64,000 nucleotides of DNA from Gammaproteobacteria bacterium. Lineage in GTDB: Bacteria > Pseudomonadota > Gammaproteobacteria > SZUA-229. Made by a program: the position numbers and the translations under genes. The first letter of the stretch is position 1, and each line of letters opens with the position of its first letter. Under the pieces are notes generated by a model that saw only the letters and a list, made by a program, of their open reading frames with translations, was not told the DNA's origin and searched no databases. The stretch covers positions 1 to 64,000 of the forward strand of contig JASBSR010000041.1 in the NCBI GenBank assembly GCA_030148865.1. The letters are read 5' to 3'. This document shows, in pieces, positions 44,929 through 55,158 of this stretch.

Positions 44929-46173
44929 CTACGCCCAAGAACCAGTCATCTCCCATGTACCGTGTTCCAGTTCGACCAGCCACCGCAATGAATCGGCGGT
45001 AGCCGCAGCCAACGTCCAGCCCAGCATACCGTGACCACAGTTGACGTAAACATTGCGTGCACCGCAGCTGCGAACGATCGGTCTACTGTCAGGCGTCATC
45101 GGACGTGTACCCATCCACGGGTGAATCTCGCCATTATAGTCAGCCGCTAACGGGAACCGTTCGCGTGCGGTTTGCAGCAATGCATCGATGCGTACCGCTG
45201 ATGGCTGGCCCGCGACACGCCCGAGGTCGGCAAGCCCTGCGATACGTACGCTGTCACCGAGACAACACAACACGAATTTCCTGGACATGTCAGTAATACT
45301 GACCGAAGGTGTTTCGGGCGTTGCCGGGCAGGTCAGGCTGTAACCTGCAACCGGGAAAATAGGTAGCGAAACACCCAGCATTCTGGAAAGCCTGGCAGTA
45401 TCGAAGCCAGCGCAGATCACGATGATGTCGGCTTCGATATCACCGACAGAAGTTTTTACTGCGGTACATGTTTTGCCTTGTCGTACGAAGCCATTGACAC
45501 TCATGCCGAGTTGAATATCACCACCTAGTGCTTTTACCTGTTCAAGCGCTGCCACGGTAAAGCTGGCGGCATCACCGACCTCGTCGATCGGCGAGTACAC
45601 CACGCCGGCCAGCTCTCCGGCTACATGTTCAAGCATAGGCTCTATCGCGATTGCCTCGTCCCACAACAGCAGCTTTTGCTGTACGCCATAAGTGTTTTTA
45701 AGCGCAACACGTAAAGCCGCGTCTTCGAGATCAGGTACCTGTCTATACAAGTGCAGCTTACCTGCCGGGCGCTGGTTGAACGAGAACTGGTATCTGTACT
45801 GCCAGTCGTGCATGATCGCGCGCGACTCAATTGCGAGTTTGAGCACAGCCAGCGTGTTACTGTCGGAACGCGATTGTGTGCAGTTGCGCAGGAAGCGCAT
45901 GCCCCAGCCGGTCAGTTTGCTATTGAACCGGGAAGACAACAGCATCGCGGGATCACGCCCGAGAAATACTTTTTTCAGTTGTCGCAACATTTTCGGCGAG
46001 GCCATGGCGTCAGTGTAACTGTAACTGAGTTGCGCGCCGTTCGCGCCCGAGGTGCCGGCGGCTACCGTGTCTGCGCGGTCGATAACGCTGACCCGATATC
46101 CGCGTTCGGCGAGAGCCAGTGCGGTCGTTGCACCAATGATGCCAGCACCAATTATGAGTACGCGCTCAGCCAT
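44929..46173 (-). CDS. DadA-like FAD-dependent D-amino acid dehydrogenase
   Basis: The 414-residue protein begins with the FAD motif VLIIGAGIIGATTALALAERG and has HPWMGTRPMTPDSRPIV and NCGHGMLGWTLA near the C-terminus, as in DadA-type D-amino acid dehydrogenases. It has no evident link to nitrogen fixation and is flanked on both sides by repeat-bearing non-coding DNA, so it looks like an insertion that split the nifH operon side from nifE. Substrate cannot be told. Confidence 0.8.
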   Translation of the reverse strand: MAERVLIIGAGIIGATTALALAERGYRVSVIDRADTVAAGTSGANGAQLSYSYTDAMASPKMLRQLKKVFLGRDPAMLLSSRFNSKLTGWGMRFLRNCTQSRSDSNTLAVLKLAIESRAIMHDWQYRYQFSFNQRPAGKLHLYRQVPDLEDAALRVALKNTYGVQQKLLLWDEAIAIEPMLEHVAGELAGVVYSPIDEVGDAASFTVAALEQVKALGGDIQLGMSVNGFVRQGKTCTAVKTSVGDIEADIIVICAGFDTARLSRMLGVSLPIFPVAGYSLTCPATPETPSVSITDMSRKFVLCCLGDSVRIAGLADLGRVAGQPSAVRIDALLQTARERFPLAADYNGEIHPWMGTRPMTPDSRPIVRSCGARNVYVNCGHGMLGWTLAAATADSLRWLVELEHGTWEMTGSWA

Positions 46174-46608
46174 AATTTAAATGATGATCCCGGTTGCTGT
46201 TATCGTCTTTCACTATCGTCATCCTCGTTCTCGCACAGACACAACGTTGTCTGTAAGGCGCAATAACTATAGGGCATTACGAACGTTTCTCTTCTTAAAT
46301 CACGTGCTTCCCCACCCCCCTTACAGCTTGCTATGTCGCAGTGCTTCGGTAACAGCAGTTAGACAGGCGTCCTGTGAGTCTTGTGTACAGCACGCGCATT
46401 GAGACGACGCGTTAGCGAAGTGCTGCGTTACGGGAAGCCCATGTGTTTTTTACATGGGTCAAGTTGTTGGGGCGTATTTTTTGTACGAGCAAAAAAGTAA
46501 CTCACCCGTGGATGCGAAAAATTTGACAGGATCAAACTTGAACGTGTACTTTTACGCAGCCTGAAGGGTAAGGCGCAAGGATGCACCGCTTAAAACCCAC
46601 TATCAATA
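46174..46608. other. Non-coding stretch with repeat block
   Basis: No gene is seen. At 46406-46427 a 22-bp block matches 44707-44728 at 18 positions, in the same orientation, and the following DNA in both places carries similar AAAGTAMCTC-like and GTGGRTGCGRA-like words. Together these give the DadA-like gene flanking direct repeats. No terminator with a T-run was found after bolA. Confidence 0.5.
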
Positions 46609-46872
46609 TTACAATTCCGCGATCTGCACCAAACCCGAACCTCTCCCCTGTTCTTTCGGGGTTTTTACTTTTACCGATAGCGCGTGTAGTTTTCCTGAAG
46701 CGAGTTCATCTTTAAACAGTGCCAGTATTGACTGCTGGCGCTGGAGCGTGTTCATATCCTCGAATGCCGAGCTGATGATGTACATCTCAAAGCTACAGTC
46801 AGCGCCTGCCAGGTCGATGACAGCATCTGCGTAGAGTTGTTTGACGCGATCGATAATGTCCTGTTCGTTCAT
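46609..46872 (-). CDS. BolA-family protein
   Basis: The 87-residue protein has the BolA class II-like fold: FEMYIISSAFEDMNTLQRQQ and KLHALSVKVKTPKE with the conserved His. It is encoded directly after a CGFS glutaredoxin, its usual partner in [2Fe-2S] trafficking. The ATG at 46872 is preferred; one at 46896 would overlap the glutaredoxin stop. Confidence 0.82.
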   Translation of the reverse strand: MNEQDIIDRVKQLYADAVIDLAGADCSFEMYIISSAFEDMNTLQRQQSILALFKDELASGKLHALSVKVKTPKEQGRGSGLVQIAEL

Positions 46873-46888
46873 GAGTTTTCGTGGCGTA

Positions 46889-47206
46889 TTATGCATCGAC
46901 GGTCTGTTTGAGCAGCTTCATAAGCTCACCGTTCATCAGCATTTCTTCGACGATATCGCAGCCGCCAACGATTTCGCCATTGACAAATAACTGTGGATAA
47001 GTCGGCCAGTTCGAAACTTCGGGCAGTTTCTCAAGAATAAAAGGTGATTCGAGCACGTTGATCCAGGCGAAGTCGACTCCGGTGGATTTGATTGCTGCAA
47101 CCGCTCTTGCCGAAAAACCACAAGCAGGCACTTCCGGGGTTCCTTTCATGTATATGATGATCGGGTTTTCTGTGAGCTGTTGCTTAATTTTGTCTTCAGT
47201 TTTCAT
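46889..47206 (-). CDS. grxD: Monothiol CGFS glutaredoxin, nif-linked
   Basis: The 105-residue protein has the active-site motif CGFS at 29-32 and the C-terminal WPTYPQLFVNGEIVGGCDIV. CGFS glutaredoxins bridge a [2Fe-2S] cluster with glutathione, often with BolA. A. vinelandii encodes a nif-specific one. Here it lies in the tail of the nifH operon. Confidence 0.9.
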   Translation of the reverse strand: MKTEDKIKQQLTENPIIIYMKGTPEVPACGFSARAVAAIKSTGVDFAWINVLESPFILEKLPEVSNWPTYPQLFVNGEIVGGCDIVEEMLMNGELMKLLKQTVDA

Positions 47207-47223
47207 GTTTATTTCTGTTTCCT

Positions 47224-48258
47224 TTAAACGCTGTAAGGTTTGTTGTACCAGTCGATGAGAACCTTCAGGTCTTTCACTGGTAAATAATCGTATGCGCTCA
47301 CCTGGTCGTGGTGAATGGCTTCAGCCAGTTGGTGTGGTACATTGCTGTGCGCCAGCATGTAGAAATACCAGGCCATCGGATAACCTATGTCGCGGTCGAA
47401 ACTGTGGATCTTGTTCGCCAGCCTTGAGCCATGAACTGCATTACTCATTTCCAGTCGTGGAATTTCGCTGGTGCAGGTGCTGACAGGTTCTGCCAGCATG
47501 ATCTGCTCACCATAGGCATCGGTGTATTCACAGAGCGCAAGCACCCAGTGTTCACTGAATGCACCGCATTCTGCTGCACTGCTGCGCTTCCAGTCTTCGA
47601 TAAAGCGTTGCACCTGCATATCTCTGCTCTTGAGCACAGACATCTTGCACAGGTAATCGGCAATATGTGTCATGCGCCGAAACACATAATGCGGTTCTCC
47701 GACGGATATGGGATCAAGTTTCTTTACCCCGGCCGGATCAATCAGGTCATCTATGTCTTCTGGCAAAGCCTTTTCATTGATCAGCGGATAGGCGGTGACT
47801 TCCTGTAACTCTTCGACTTCTAGCTGGATAAAATCTTCCGGCGCACTGCCTGTGCCGGCAACCAGATAGTGTGTTTTTCCGTGCAGCCGTGTTACGATGT
47901 AACCTGCGTCACCGTATTTATGCGCCAGGTATTCGATATCGCCCGCACACTCCTGCTCGACCCATTGGCGAATGTTCTCGCTGATGCGCTCGCCTTTTGC
48001 GGTCACAACACCAGCATCACGGTGCCAGCCACCTCGTGTCAGTGCAATACGGAAACTGAATTCAGGAATTGTCCGAGCCAGATTATCCAGAAACTGTTGA
48101 TGCTTATCGTTTATGTGGGCAAAACTACACACGCCCATTACCCTCTGTATCAACTGATCCGAAACAGGGTTGATGGCAGACGATGTCGTGATTTCTGAGT
48201 TTTCAGTGGATTCTGTTTTAATCTTTTGTTTGCTGGCTGGAGACATTTTTTCAGTCAT
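47224..48258 (-). CDS. Unrecognised 344-residue nif-linked protein
   Basis: The soluble protein has a disordered Ser/Thr-rich start, then SFAHINDKHQQFLDNLARTI, LALCEYTDAYGEQIMLAEPV and a C-terminal helical part (AEAIHHDQVSAYDYLPVKDL). It overlaps the LRV gene by eight bases and precedes grxD. I cannot name a family; it seems to travel with the LRV gene. A role with that Fe-S protein is a guess. Confidence 0.68.
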   Translation of the reverse strand: MTEKMSPASKQKIKTESTENSEITTSSAINPVSDQLIQRVMGVCSFAHINDKHQQFLDNLARTIPEFSFRIALTRGGWHRDAGVVTAKGERISENIRQWVEQECAGDIEYLAHKYGDAGYIVTRLHGKTHYLVAGTGSAPEDFIQLEVEELQEVTAYPLINEKALPEDIDDLIDPAGVKKLDPISVGEPHYVFRRMTHIADYLCKMSVLKSRDMQVQRFIEDWKRSSAAECGAFSEHWVLALCEYTDAYGEQIMLAEPVSTCTSEIPRLEMSNAVHGSRLANKIHSFDRDIGYPMAWYFYMLAHSNVPHQLAEAIHHDQVSAYDYLPVKDLKVLIDWYNKPYSV

Positions 48259-49033
48259 CTGTTTTATGTTCTAAGGCCACACCACCAGCACACTCTATTC
48301 GTTCGCGAGCGGCGCGGCGCACTTCTTCGTCTTCGTCGTTCAGCATGGGCTTTACTGCCTCCAGCGGCACTTTCAAAACCGCGCGCATGCGGATTTGCCA
48401 GTCGGAATCACGCAACATGCTGACAGCCTGTTGTTCATTCATGCGTTCGACGATAACACGACGCACGTTTTCTTCACTATCGAACTGCATCAGAGCAAGA
48501 CTCGCCTGTGGCAGACGACGCGCGACCATGCGCCGTACTTCGCTGTCCTGATCACAGATCATGCTAAATAATCTTCCTGCGGGCAGGCGTTTTGCCACTG
48601 TATTACGCACCAGATAATCTTCGTCGTTGGCCATGGCTATCAGCTTGTCGATGGGCAAGCGATCCGCAACCGTGACGCGCACTTCCCGGTCTTCATCATT
48701 CATGAATCCCGGCAATTCATTAACCGGTAAGCGCCAGGCAAGCACGCGGCGTACCACTTCGTCCGGGTCGTCGATCATTTCAAGTAGACGTTTTTGCGAT
48801 AAGTAACGCGCTGCTATCGCGCGCCGTTCCCAGAAGTCATCGCCTGCGTATTCGTCTGCCAGCGCAGGATTTTCCCGGAAAAATCGCTCAATCTGGCGTC
48901 CGCTCATGACGCGCGCGCAGGTATCACCCGGGATACATCGCCCTGCTTTCAAGGTGTCATTGCGATGCGGGCACAAACTGCAATCGGCCTTTGGTGTGGA
49001 ATTCTGCTCCGAGTTGTTTGCAGCCACACTCAT
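48251..49033 (-). CDS. Leucine-rich repeat variant (LRV) Fe-S protein
   Basis: The 260-residue protein has an N-terminal Cys cluster (Cys18, 21, 33, 39) and about seven degenerate 24-residue repeats of the form DEDxxVRxxVAxRLP. This is the architecture of the A. vinelandii LRV protein, encoded beside nif genes, whose crystal structure showed a [4Fe-4S] cluster capping a right-handed helical superhelix. Function is unknown; a redox-responsive scaffold is plausible. It overlaps genes on both sides by a few bases. Confidence 0.85.
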   Translation of the reverse strand: MSVAANNSEQNSTPKADCSLCPHRNDTLKAGRCIPGDTCARVMSGRQIERFFRENPALADEYAGDDFWERRAIAARYLSQKRLLEMIDDPDEVVRRVLAWRLPVNELPGFMNDEDREVRVTVADRLPIDKLIAMANDEDYLVRNTVAKRLPAGRLFSMICDQDSEVRRMVARRLPQASLALMQFDSEENVRRVIVERMNEQQAVSMLRDSDWQIRMRAVLKVPLEAVKPMLNDEDEEVRRAARERIECAGGVALEHKTDD

Positions 49034-49296
49034 TCTTCTTCGTGTTCCGCGAGCACAAGCCCGGTGGCGATCGAAGCATCTGATGTAAAAGTCAGACAGT
49101 GATCGCGGCCATCGATAAGATAGATACTAAAGTCTTCGGATACCCGTATTGCAACCGGGCCGCAAACATCATCGTCTGAACAATAGGTGAAATGTATTTT
49201 GGGCCACTGGCGGCGTAACCCGGATACCTCCGCTTCGTTCAGACCGTTCTTGATCAGCAACGCATTGATTTTATCGATCGTCTCTTCGGCGATCAT
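49030..49296 (-). CDS. Small nif-associated protein, possibly DUF6129
   Basis: The 88-residue acidic protein starts with EETIDKINALLIKNGLNEAE and has two Cys in YCSDDDVCGP. Small proteins of this outline follow nifY in several nif clusters; I think it is DUF6129 but cannot confirm the name. It is coupled to nifY (three-base gap) and to the LRV gene (four-base overlap). Confidence 0.66.
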   Translation of the reverse strand: MIAEETIDKINALLIKNGLNEAEVSGLRRQWPKIHFTYCSDDDVCGPVAIRVSEDFSIYLIDGRDHCLTFTSDASIATGLVLAEHEEE

Positions 49297-49299
49297 GCA

Positions 49300-50007
49300 T
49301 TATGCCTCGGCCTCGGAACGTTCGAAGCGCACGCGTGATTCTTCATCGTGCCCCATTGCCTTGGCAAGCCATGGCGGTGGCGAGGTAGCAATGACAGTTT
49401 GTAATTGTACGAGGCGCTCGCGCGCTTCACCGCCAGTAGGATGTTTGACTGGATGGACACCGAATTTGACAACCTTGGCTGCAGCCGGGCCGCCGATCGA
49501 GGCAACAAACAGCACCTGGCAATCTTCAATCAGACCGGCACGGTAAGCATTCTTGTCGTCGCGCGCTTCCGGTCCGCTGGCATCACGCACATCGATCAGC
49601 CGAATTTCATCCACACCGACCTGATAGATCAAGAAACGCGAACAGGAACCGAAATGACCGTCGAGCTGCTCGCCCTTGTTGGAGGCACAGGCAATGCGCA
49701 GAGAATCTGGCATATCACCTTCTGCGTAGGCCTGCAGTTCCAGCTTTTCACCTTCACCTGCAATCTCTTTTTCGCCCTTGAGGTATGCGAGCGATTTTTT
49801 CAGTAGCTCGATATCGACAGCTGAGAAATCAGCAGCTTGTGCTACCTTCAACTGTTTGAGCGTGAGTTTTGAAAGCGCATCAAGTGTGGGCGGCAATCCG
49901 ACCAGCTCATCTAATACTTTCAAAATCTGCAACGGTTCGATATCCGGCAGTAACTTCGCAGCAAACGCAATGCGCAGAGCGATCTCTCTTGAAATTGGTG
50001 CATTCAT
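49300..50007 (-). CDS. nifY: NifY/NafY, apodinitrogenase and FeMo-co binding protein
   Basis: The 235-residue protein has an N-terminal helical domain and a NifX-like C-terminal domain (LRIACASNKGEQLDGHFGSC, FLIYQVGVDEIRLIDVR). NifY/NafY holds apo-NifDK and FeMo-co during insertion. It lies in the nifHDKT operon as in relatives. Confidence 0.88.
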   Translation of the reverse strand: MNAPISREIALRIAFAAKLLPDIEPLQILKVLDELVGLPPTLDALSKLTLKQLKVAQAADFSAVDIELLKKSLAYLKGEKEIAGEGEKLELQAYAEGDMPDSLRIACASNKGEQLDGHFGSCSRFLIYQVGVDEIRLIDVRDASGPEARDDKNAYRAGLIEDCQVLFVASIGGPAAAKVVKFGVHPVKHPTGGEARERLVQLQTVIATSPPPWLAKAMGHDEESRVRFERSEAEA

Positions 50008-50109
50008 ATCAATGTTTCCACCGCCCGCGTTCTTCCCTGAACCTGCGGCATGTTGATCATCCTGTGTTCCGGGTTATTCAATATCACTGATTGCAAATAC
50101 CGGCGTAAA

Positions 50110-50304
50110 TCACATCGGAATAATGCAATCGTCTTCCATGCATACATCCAGACACTGAGGTGTATCAAATTCACCTTCACATTCGGTGCAGGTATCAGCA
50201 ATAATTTTGAAAAGCCCCTTGAATGGAATGATGGATTCTGTTGGACAAAGAGGTTCGCAATCCGCGCAAGCAGTGCAAAGCTCGGCAATGATTTGTAAAG
50301 CCAT
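50110..50304 (-). CDS. Short 2[4Fe-4S] ferredoxin in nifHDK operon
   Basis: The 64-residue protein has Cys10, 13, 16, 20 and Cys39, 42, 51, 55, plus Cys60. The wide second motif (CTECEGEFDTPQC) parallels fdxN at 10477, of which it is a shorter paralogue. Its position after nifT suggests direct electron delivery or cofactor assembly. GGAG precedes the ATG. Confidence 0.88.
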   Translation of the reverse strand: MALQIIAELCTACADCEPLCPTESIIPFKGLFKIIADTCTECEGEFDTPQCLDVCMEDDCIIPM

Positions 50305-50332
50305 ATCTATTCTCCTGCGTAGTTCACACGCT

Positions 50333-50551
50333 TTATTCGGCGCGCTTAAATCTGAGAGTTATTGGAAACACAGGTGGCGGACTCATCGGGTCGATGTAGT
50401 AACGAGAGCCGTCAGTCAATTCCACTTCGCCGCCCCACTGTTCCTGGGTATCGATTTCGACTGTTGAAACAACATTTTCCTGGTCTTTTTTTGCGATATA
50501 AAACAGCAGGTTTCCGTCCTGCTTTTGTCGAATCATTACATTCGGCATCAT
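50333..50551 (-). CDS. nifT: NifT/FixU
   Basis: This is a 72-residue protein with PNVMIRQKQDGNLLFYIAKK and WGGEVELTDGSRYYIDP, the NifT/FixU pattern. It follows nifK as usual. Its function is poorly defined. Confidence 0.9.
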   Translation of the reverse strand: MMPNVMIRQKQDGNLLFYIAKKDQENVVSTVEIDTQEQWGGEVELTDGSRYYIDPMSPPPVFPITLRFKRAE

Positions 50552-50568
50552 GGTCTCCGGGTAATCCC

Positions 50569-50596
50569 GTCTGGCCCGACAGTTTTCGGGCCAGAC
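50569..50596 (-). promoter_or_regulatory. Perfect 10-bp hairpin between nifK and nifT
   Basis: GTCTGGCCCG and CGGGCCAGAC pair perfectly around an eight-base loop. There is no T-run, so it more likely stabilises the upstream nifHDK message or reduces read-through than terminates outright. Confidence 0.6.
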
Positions 50597-50614
50597 GAAA
50601 GCTGTGTTGATTAC

Positions 50615-52186
50615 TTAACGAACCAGATCGTAGTTGTAATCGGTTGTCCCCATGCCCATTGTGTCTTCATCGAGACGTTCGAGCACAGCATTGACCAGAG
50701 TCTTGAGCACATGCATCGCGCCTTCATAACCCAATGTCGTATCACGATGCAGGTGATGACGATCAAAGATCGGGAAGCCGATGCGAATCAGTGGTACTTC
50801 GAACTCTTTACCTTTGGTGATGGTGTCACGCTGGATGAACTTACCGTATGAATTACCGATCATGAAGTCAGGCTTGTTAGTGAACACCAGTGAACGCATG
50901 TGCCACAGGTCCTTGCTGATATGAACTTCGCAACTGGTACCGAAAGGTGATTCAGCCAGAATAGCTTCGACAGCTTTCTTCCAGCGCTTATTGGCCTGAT
51001 TGCAAAGTATATGAGTGGGTTCTGCGCCGAGCTCAAGCAGGAACTTGGTCATGCCAAGAACAAAATCCGCATCGCCCCAGAGTGCAAACTTTTTACCGTG
51101 CAACCATGCGTGGGAATCGGTGATCATATCTACCAGACGGCCACGCTCCAGTTCAAGACTTTCTGCAATGGGCTTGCCGGTGAGCTCGGAAACCTTCATC
51201 AGGAACTTATCGGTCCACTCCAGACCCATTGGGATACTAATATCGGATGCAGGCTGATTCCAGGTGCTTTTTACATACTTACGCGATTTAACCGACTGCC
51301 AGGGTTGCAAAAATAATGTGTCAATGGCGTTGGGTGCATCTTTGACTTCATCCATGGTGGTGCCGCCGGAGTACATACGAAACTGACCATCAGCCGGCGT
51401 ATCCAGTACTTCAGTTGGATCAGACATGAAGCTGTATTCCACTCCCATCTCTTCCAGCATGCGTTTGATCACACGGAAGTTTCCGAGATACGTTTCAAAG
51501 CCAGGCACGATATTGACTTTGCCGTTGCTGCCCACTTCTTTGTCTTCCATATAATTCAGTGTGAAGTAACGCGCAATCCCTTCGAACATGTTGTCCCAGC
51601 CGGTGGTATGCGAACCCACAAAGCTGGGAGTATGTGCAAACGGTACCGGGTATTCGTCGGGGATGTGCCCCTCTTTTCTGGTATTACCAATAAAAGCGTT
51701 CAGGTCATCACCGATCACTTCTGCCATGCAGGTGGTGGAAACCGCAATCATGTCTGGCTTGTACAATGCTTTTGCATTTTCCAAGCCATCGAACATGTTT
51801 TTCTGTCCGCCAAATACTGCTGCATCTTCAGTCATGGAATCGGATACACAGGCAATCGGTTCCTTGAAGTGACGGTTGAAATACGTGCGAAAATAAGCCA
51901 CGCAGCCCTGTGAACCGTGCACGTATGGCAGAGTCTTTTCAAAACCGAGCGCACAGAGTACGGCGCCCAGCGGCTGGCAGGCCTTGGCAGGGTTTACGGT
52001 CAGCGCTTCGCGCTTGAAATTCAGTTCTTTGTATTCTTCAGTTGTGGTCCATTCAAAGACTTCATTAATCTTGTCTTGGGGGTGACATTCCTCATATTTC
52101 GCTTTTTTATTCGCGAGATTATCCTTGTACTCGTCTGCGCGAAACAGCGGGTAACTGGGTTTTATTTCGTCAACATTCTGGCTCAT
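50615..52186 (-). CDS. nifK: Nitrogenase MoFe protein beta chain NifK
   Basis: The 523-residue protein has the P-cluster cysteines in NPAKACQPLGAVLCALGFEK, YVHGSQGCVAYFRTYFNRHF and AVSTTCMAEVIGDDLN. Length is standard. It forms the alpha2-beta2 dinitrogenase with NifD. The gap to nifD is 114 bp and holds a hairpin. Confidence 0.96.
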   Translation of the reverse strand: MSQNVDEIKPSYPLFRADEYKDNLANKKAKYEECHPQDKINEVFEWTTTEEYKELNFKREALTVNPAKACQPLGAVLCALGFEKTLPYVHGSQGCVAYFRTYFNRHFKEPIACVSDSMTEDAAVFGGQKNMFDGLENAKALYKPDMIAVSTTCMAEVIGDDLNAFIGNTRKEGHIPDEYPVPFAHTPSFVGSHTTGWDNMFEGIARYFTLNYMEDKEVGSNGKVNIVPGFETYLGNFRVIKRMLEEMGVEYSFMSDPTEVLDTPADGQFRMYSGGTTMDEVKDAPNAIDTLFLQPWQSVKSRKYVKSTWNQPASDISIPMGLEWTDKFLMKVSELTGKPIAESLELERGRLVDMITDSHAWLHGKKFALWGDADFVLGMTKFLLELGAEPTHILCNQANKRWKKAVEAILAESPFGTSCEVHISKDLWHMRSLVFTNKPDFMIGNSYGKFIQRDTITKGKEFEVPLIRIGFPIFDRHHLHRDTTLGYEGAMHVLKTLVNAVLERLDEDTMGMGTTDYNYDLVR

Positions 52187-52236
52187 GATTATCTCCTGTA
52201 CGCGCCACCAATCTGTGGACTTACGCTATGGATAAA

Positions 52237-52267
52237 GGGAAGGCCGTCGGCCATCGAAGACCTTCCC
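52237..52267 (-). promoter_or_regulatory. Hairpin between nifD and nifK
   Basis: GGGAAGG (52237) and CCTTCCC (52261) flank a GC-rich loop, followed on the minus strand by TTTATCC. It is the second of three intercistronic hairpins in nifHDKT. Confidence 0.5.
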
Positions 52268-52300
52268 CGGATGTTTAAAAGCTACTTTTGTATGCTTTGC

Positions 52301-53782
52301 TTATGCACTCGCAGCAACGGCTTTGGCTTCAGTAGATTCCTGCTTCCACGGTGCTTTCAGCATGCTCCAGCATGGATTGTTCAGTGTCATGTCCATATCA
52401 CGTGCGAAAATGGCAAAGCCGTCGTAGCCGTGATACGGTCCTGAATAATCCCAGGAATGCATTTGTCTGAACGGAATGCCCATCTTCTGGAAAATGTATT
52501 TTTCCTTGATGCCAGAGCCAATCAGATCGGGTTTTATTTTCTTCACGAATTCTTCAAACTCAAGACCGGTGACATCATCGTATAGCAGGGTAGCGTTACC
52601 CATTTCTTTGATGGTGCGGTCGTAGTCATCGTTATGTCCGAACTCGTAACCAGTACCAACAACTTCCATACCCAGGTCTTCATAAGCGCCGATCACATGG
52701 CGCGGACGCAAACCACCGACATAGAGCATGACGCGTTTGCCTTCAAGACGTGGACGATACTTGGCGATGACTGCTTCGTATTCGCTCTTGTAACGTTCGA
52801 TGACACGCTCAGCACCTTCCTTGATTTTGTCGTCGAAATGCGACGCGATATTGCGCAGGCTTTCCGCAATTTTGGTGGGGCCGAAGAAATTGTACTCTAC
52901 CCATGGAATACCGTACTTCTCTTCCATGTGGCGAGAGATGTAGTTCATCGAGCGATAGCAGTGCAGCAGGTTAAGCTTCACTTTGGGTGTCAGTTCAATT
53001 TCTGACAGGCTGCCATCACCGGACCATTGCGCAACCACGCGCAAACCCATTTCTTCCAGCAGTGTGCGTGAAGACCAGGCATCACCACCGATGTTGTAGT
53101 CACCAATGATGGACACGTCATAAGGTGTGGTTTCAAAACTGTTGTCGGCATCACGTGCGCCCAGCACCCAGTCACGAACCGAGTCGTTAGCGATATGATG
53201 GCCCAGCGACTGAGACACACCACGGAAACCTTCACAACGAACCGGTACTACGGTCTTGTCCAGTTCCTTGCTTTTCTTTTTCGCTACCGCTTCGATGTCA
53301 TCGCCGATCAGACCGATAGGACATTCGGACTGAATGGTTACGCCCTTATTGAGCGGGAACAATCCGTCGATTTCAGTAATCATTTTGTCCAGTTTTTTGT
53401 CACCTCCGAAAACGATGTCTTTTTCCTGGAAATCAGATGTAAAGTTCATGGTGACAAAGGTGTTCACACCTGTGGTACCAATATAATAGTTACGACGTCC
53501 GGCACGTGAATATTGACCACAGCCGACAGGTCCATGCGATATATGAATCATGTCCTTGATCGGGCCCCAGACCACACCTTTCGAGCCAGCATACGCACAA
53601 CCACGAATGGTCATCACGCCCGGCAGGGATTTACGGTTTGAGGTAATGCATTTGTTAGACGATTCAACACCCTGATCATTAACTGCAAGGTGTTTCTCGC
53701 GATCTTTCTTTGCCTTTTCAGGATAAACCTCAAGCACCTCTGCGATGAGAGCTTCGGTTTCTTCTTTGCTCATTGCTGACAT
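52301..53782 (-). CDS. nifD: Nitrogenase MoFe protein alpha chain NifD
   Basis: The 493-residue protein has P-cluster cysteines ([38 protein letters not shown]) and the FeMo-co ligands: a Cys in a [13 protein letters not shown] block and the His in [17 protein letters not shown]. The start at 53782 (MSAMSKEE) has GGAG nine bases upstream; the frame extends to a GTG at 53806. Confidence 0.96.
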   Translation of the reverse strand: MSAMSKEETEALIAEVLEVYPEKAKKDREKHLAVNDQGVESSNKCITSNRKSLPGVMTIRGCAYAGSKGVVWGPIKDMIHISHGPVGCGQYSRAGRRNYYIGTTGVNTFVTMNFTSDFQEKDIVFGGDKKLDKMITEIDGLFPLNKGVTIQSECPIGLIGDDIEAVAKKKSKELDKTVVPVRCEGFRGVSQSLGHHIANDSVRDWVLGARDADNSFETTPYDVSIIGDYNIGGDAWSSRTLLEEMGLRVVAQWSGDGSLSEIELTPKVKLNLLHCYRSMNYISRHMEEKYGIPWVEYNFFGPTKIAESLRNIASHFDDKIKEGAERVIERYKSEYEAVIAKYRPRLEGKRVMLYVGGLRPRHVIGAYEDLGMEVVGTGYEFGHNDDYDRTIKEMGNATLLYDDVTGLEFEEFVKKIKPDLIGSGIKEKYIFQKMGIPFRQMHSWDYSGPYHGYDGFAIFARDMDMTLNNPCWSMLKAPWKQESTEAKAVAASA

Positions 53783-53862
53783 TGTATTTCTCCAGTGTGT
53801 CGCCACTAATCCGTGACAGACGTTTCAGGAACTTGTTTCAAGCCATTAACCGGCTTATCAAA

Positions 53863-53887
53863 CGGGAAGCCCGAAGCGGACTTCCCG
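53863..53887 (-). promoter_or_regulatory. Hairpin between nifH and nifD
   Basis: CGGGAAG and CTTCCCG pair, with further pairing inside (CCCG/CGG). Hairpins at this place in other diazotrophs are thought to stabilise the abundant nifH message relative to nifDK. Confidence 0.55.
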
Positions 53888-53903
53888 AGTGCGCACTTAC
53901 CAA

Positions 53904-54788
<885 letters not shown>

Positions 54789-54848
54789 TTATTCTCCGTA
54801 GATACGCGAACTGTTTCGCGGGTTAACAATAGGTTTCAACTGTGTAAG

Positions 54849-54976
54849 TGCAAACAGCGTGCCAAACCCGTTTATTTTTTTAAGTCTATGTTTTTCATGA
54901 TTTAATTTTCATTGTCTCGGCGTTTTACGCTGGTAGCATTAGCAACAAAATTCTCATCAATGTATGGATGATCACA
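54849..54976 (-). promoter_or_regulatory. nifH sigma-54 promoter and NifA site
   Basis: On the minus strand 54849-54864 reads TGGCACGCTGTTTGCA, a near-perfect sigma-54 promoter 64 bp before nifH. An exact TGT-N10-ACA element at 54961-54976 lies about 97 bp upstream. Confidence 0.88.
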
Positions 54977-55158
54977 ATAATCTTCTAGATCAGGCATGTC
55001 TTATATACTGTGGATTGATAGCGCAAACTGATCGCTTACACGTGGTGATACCGCGCGCACGTTTACACCGGGTTGCGAACACATTGATAAACTCAGCGAA
55101 ATAGAACTACGCTGAACTGCATGGTTTATGAAGTGCTCGTATTGGTATAAAACGATTC

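Noticed and set aside
55079-55092. Additional NifA-like half-sites near nifH
   Set aside because: The spacing between TGT-like and ACA-like words does not equal ten bases.
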